From Lysobacterales bacterium CG_4_10_14_3_um_filter_64_11 (lineage in GTDB: Bacteria; Pseudomonadota; Gammaproteobacteria; Xanthomonadales; Xanthomonadaceae): a DNA stretch of 8,861 nucleotides. The notes beneath the pieces are model-generated. The model was given only the letters and a program-made list of their open reading frames with translations, was not told the origin of the DNA and did not search any database. The DNA lies in contig PFJA01000287.1 of assembly GCA_002782905.1 (NCBI GenBank), forward strand, positions 1-8,861. Direction: 5' to 3'. Made by a program: the position numbers and the translations under genes. How positions within the stretch are numbered: position 1 is the stretch's first letter; each line of letters begins with the position of its first letter. Below, piece by piece: positions 6,248 through 8,861 of the stretch.

Positions 6248-7536
6248 GCGAGCTGCTCTGGCAAAAACCCGGCACCCGCATTGACGAGCGCATCCAGCGC
6301 TTTCTCGCCGGCGAAGATGTGCGTCTGGACCGGCAATTGCTGGGCTACGACATCCGCGCCAGCCGTGCCCATGCCAACGGTTTGCAACGCATCGGCGTGC
6401 TTTCCGACCATGAATGCCACGCCCTGTGTGCTGAACTCGATGCGCTGGCCGAGGATTGGCAAGCCGGGCGCTTTGTCCTCGACGAGCGTTTCGAGGACAT
6501 GCACTCGGCGATCGAATCGCGCCTGATCGAACGGCTCGGTGACGTCGGGCGCAAGATCCATACCGGTCGCAGCCGCAACGATCAGGTGCTGGTGGCATTG
6601 CGCCTGTACCTGCGCGATGCGCTGACGACACTGCATGCCGCGTGCAAGGCGATTGCCGAGGTTGCGCTGACCCGCGCCCGTAGCGATAGCGACGTGGCGA
6701 TGCCCGGCTACACCCACATGCAGCGCGCGATGGTCAGTTCCGCCGGTATGTGGTGGGCGGCCTGGGCCGAAGCCTTCATCGACAATGCTGCACTCACTGC
6801 TGCAAGCGCGCAGTGGGTCGATGCCAACCCGCTCGGCACCGCCGCCGGTTATGGCGTGTCGCTGCCGTTGGATCGCGATGGCAGCAGCGCCGAACTGGCG
6901 TTTACCCGCACCCAGATCAACCCGATCTACGCCCAGCTCTCGCGCGGCAAGTTTGAATTGCAGGCACTGGCTGCGTTGTCGCAGGCACTGCTCGATCTGC
7001 GCCGACTGGCCTGGGATCTGAGCCTGTTCACCAGCCAGGAATTCGGCTTCGTGCACTTGCCGGCACAGTACGCCACCGGCTCCTCGTTGATGCCCAACAA
7101 ACGCAACCCGGACCTGATCGAACTGCTGCGCGCCAGCCACGCGGTGGTCGCCGGTGCGCGCAGCGAAGTGGAACAGTTGCTGTCGCTACCCTCGGGTTAC
7201 CACCGCGACCTGCAATTCAGCAAAGGCCCGCTGTTGCGTGCGTTTGCACACGGGCTTGACGCGCTGGCGCTGCTGCCGGGCCTGCTGCAAGGGGTGCAGT
7301 GGGATAGCCAGCGCATGCGCGACGCGCTGGAGCCGGGCATGTATGCCACCGACCGCGCGATCGAACTGGCACAGCACGGCATACCGTTCCGCGAGGCCTA
7401 TCGACAGGCGGCCGAACAACCGCTGCCGGCAGCCGGTGCCGACCCGGAGGCCAGCCTGGCGGCACGCGTGTCGCCGGGGGCCTGCGCCAACCTGCGGCTG
7501 GATGAATTGGCGGCGCGGTTGGCGGCCTTGTCATGA
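6244..7536 (+). CDS. argH: Argininosuccinate lyase
   Basis: Splits argininosuccinate into arginine and fumarate, the last step of the pathway; homotetramer of the fumarase/aspartase superfamily. The 430-aa product has EDMHSAIE (84-91), HTGRSRNDQV (106-115), PGYTHMQ (154-160, catalytic His158) and the family signature GSSLMPNKRNPD (279-290), which carries the mobile-loop catalytic serine. The family is usually about 430-470 aa, so it is complete and on the short side. The ATG at 6244 overlaps the argC stop and GGGA (6232-6235) lies 8 nt upstream. It is the last gene of the arginine run; the next gene is convergent after 24 nt. In relatives I recall proB and proA following argH, so the boundary here may be a rearrangement. 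Confidence 0.96.
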
Positions 7537-7560
7537 CGCCATCCGCGTCGCTCGCACCGA

Positions 7561-7971
7561 TCAACGTTTGCGCAGCTTGGCAAAATGCTGCGCGGCGTTG
7601 CTCAGCACCTGCTGGATCCGGGCTGCGGTAAACGGTTTGACGATGAAACCGCGTGCGCCTTGCGCGGTGGCCACCTTGACGTTGTCGAGCGTGCTGTGGG
7701 CACTGAGCATCACAATGAACGCATCGGGCTGCTCGGCCAGAATTGGCGCAATCAGATCGATCCCATTGCCACCTGCCAGATCGATGTCGAGAAAGATCAG
7801 ATCGGCCTGCTCGCGCTTGCTCGCCTGCGTCACATTCGCGCCGCTCGCCGACTCGCTGATTTGAGCACAATGCAGGGCACGCAGCACCGTGCGCAAGTAA
7901 TCGCGGCTCATCGCATCATCATCAACCACCAACACTCGCAGCGCGCTTTTTGCAAAGGGTGCAGCACTCAT
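7561..7971 (-). CDS. Single-domain (CheY-like) response regulator
   Basis: A 136-aa receiver domain with no output domain. Conserved pocket: DDD (Asp17-Asp18), phospho-acceptor Asp62 in IFLDIDLAGGNG (59-70), Ser90 in VMLSA and Lys112 in VKPF. A short N-terminal lead (1-10) and a basic tail (AKLRKR) flank it. It starts in an ATGA overlap with the stop of the upstream hybrid kinase and has a strong Shine-Dalgarno, GGGAGAGG at 7986-7979 on the - strand, 7 nt before the ATG. It is therefore coexpressed with that kinase and likely receives phosphate from its HPt domain or acts as a phosphate sink. With no effector domain, its output must be through protein contact. The target cannot be told from sequence. 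It converges with argH and ends 24 nt from it. Confidence 0.93.
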   Translation of the reverse strand: MSAAPFAKSALRVLVVDDDAMSRDYLRTVLRALHCAQISESASGANVTQASKREQADLIFLDIDLAGGNGIDLIAPILAEQPDAFIVMLSAHSTLDNVKVATAQGARGFIVKPFTAARIQQVLSNAAQHFAKLRKR

Positions 7972-8861
7972 GAGGTAGCCTCTCCCGACGTGTTATCGGT
8001 GTTTTCGGTGATGGCGCGGATCAAGGCAGCCAATTCGGCCAGCGCGCGTGCGCTGTTTTGCGCATCCCCAGATCGCGCCAAGTGTTCCAGTGTACCCGCG
8101 CACACGGTCAGATCGGGAAACCCGAAGTTGCCGCCCGAGCCTTTGAGTTGGTGCGCAATGCCGGCCACCGTAGCCAGATCCGATCGCATTAGCGCGTCGG
8201 CCATTTCCGCGTGTCGCGCCACCAGAGAACCCGTGAACCGCACCTTGAGCGCCTTGAGCTCCGGCATGTCAGCCCAGACGATGGCATCCTCGCCCACAGC
8301 AACACCCGCCAGGCAGGTATGCAATGCGTCAGCCAACACCTTGGCGTCGATCGGCTTGGTGATGAATGCATCAAACCCGGCCGCCACACAGTGATCACGA
8401 TCCTCGCTCAGCGCATTGGCGGTCAGCGCTATCATCGCGCCGCGATAGCCCGAAGCACGCAGCAATTGCGCAGCCGAAAGCCCATCCATTTCCGGCATCT
8501 GCAAATCCATCACGATCACGTCGAAATCATCGACCAGGGCCCGTTCCACCGCACGCGCACCATTGTCCACACTCACCACATGCACCTGCGGCGCAATACT
8601 GGCGATATACAAACCGACCAGTTCGCGCACCTCGGCAGTGTCATCGGCCAGCAGCACACTGCCGCGCAACGTTTCCGGCACGGCACGCGTCGGCAGCACA
8701 GCCGACTCGCCGGCCGGCGGCGCCAGATGCAGCGGTATCAGCAGCCGAAACAGCGAACCACCGCGATAGCTGGGATCCAGTTCCAGGCTGCCACCGAGGC
8801 GTTCGGCGAACTGCCGCGACAGGTACAAACCAAGGCCAGTGCCACCAAACCGCCGCGATAC
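7968..8861 (-). CDS. Hybrid sensor histidine kinase, C-terminal part (ATPase end, receiver, HPt); 5' end beyond the window
   Basis: The reading frame is open to the right edge, so the gene starts outside. The first in-window residues (VSRRFGGTGLGLYLS) are the G2 box of a histidine-kinase ATPase domain, which closes with GGSLFRLLIPL (34-44). A linker leads to a receiver domain (about 67-185) with Asp73-Asp74, phospho-acceptor Asp119 in VMDLQMPEMDG, Thr147 in ALTAN and Lys169 in TKP. An HPt domain follows (about 200-285) with phosphotransfer His237 in AHQLKGSGGNFGF. Numbering is for the 297 residues visible. This is the three-step phosphorelay layout of RpfC/BarA-type kinases. The sensory input and the dimerisation/H-box domain are not in the window, so the stimulus is unknown. 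A TTG at 8828 lies inside the ATPase domain and is not a real start. The TGA overlaps the ATG of the response regulator, the likely acceptor for His237. Confidence 0.94.
   Translation of the reverse strand, partial: VSRRFGGTGLGLYLSRQFAERLGGSLELDPSYRGGSLFRLLIPLHLAPPAGESAVLPTRAVPETLRGSVLLADDTAEVRELVGLYIASIAPQVHVVSVDNGARAVERALVDDFDVIVMDLQMPEMDGLSAAQLLRASGYRGAMIALTANALSEDRDHCVAAGFDAFITKPIDAKVLADALHTCLAGVAVGEDAIVWADMPELKALKVRFTGSLVARHAEMADALMRSDLATVAGIAHQLKGSGGNFGFPDLTVCAGTLEHLARSGDAQNSARALAELAALIRAITENTDNTSGEATS

Noticed and set aside
7535..7549. GACGC/GCGTC hairpin between argH and the response regulator as a bidirectional terminator
   Set aside because: Only a 5-bp stem with no T-run on either strand; too weak to call.
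8828..8861. Kinase starting at the TTG at 8828
   Set aside because: The frame continues upstream through the GGTGLGL nucleotide box to the window edge, so the gene clearly begins outside.

Overview
The window looks like a gammaproteobacterial chromosome of the order Xanthomonadales (Xanthomonas/Lysobacter/Rhodanobacter side). Three things point there. The arginine genes encode the unusual acetylcitrulline route. The kinase gene carries a fused C-terminal acetyltransferase domain (the synthase-kinase known from Xanthomonas). The intergenic DNA is full of short repeats of a kind I associate with this order. No tool was run; family calls rest on recognised motifs and remembered homologues.

Layout: a rho-independent terminator of an upstream unit (21-52) is followed on the + strand by argF' (94-1122), argG (1315-2664), argE (2890-3975), argB/A fusion (3987-5300), argC (5297-6247) and argH (6244-7536). 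argE to argH are tightly packed (an 11-nt gap, then two ATGA overlaps) and are probably one transcript. argF', argG and argE are separated by repeat-rich spacers of 192 and 225 bp. On the - strand, convergent with argH, lie a single-domain response regulator (7561-7971) and the 3' part of a hybrid histidine kinase with ATPase, receiver and HPt modules (7968 to the right edge). These two also overlap by ATGA.

Pathway: ArgB/A makes N-acetylglutamate and phosphorylates it. ArgC reduces it to the semialdehyde. An aminotransferase encoded elsewhere gives acetylornithine. ArgF' carbamoylates this to acetylcitrulline, ArgE deacetylates it to citrulline, and ArgG and ArgH finish arginine. Ornithine is bypassed. 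Only the aminotransferase step is missing from the window.

The most unusual part is the repeat architecture. Both spacers are bracketed by heptamer arrays in inverted orientation: GGGACTC units at the 3' end of the left gene and GAGTCCC units at the 5' end of the right gene. Each spacer also holds a palindromic repeat. The arrays run into coding sequence. They give ArgF' and ArgG repeat-encoded tails, give ArgG an N-terminal extension that cannot be avoided by choosing another start, and create a 19-codon ORF in frame with and just before argE. The argG and argE leaders share an equally spaced block of Shine-Dalgarno, ATG and array. The array sequence has no stop codon in any of six frames, which may explain how it spreads into gene ends.
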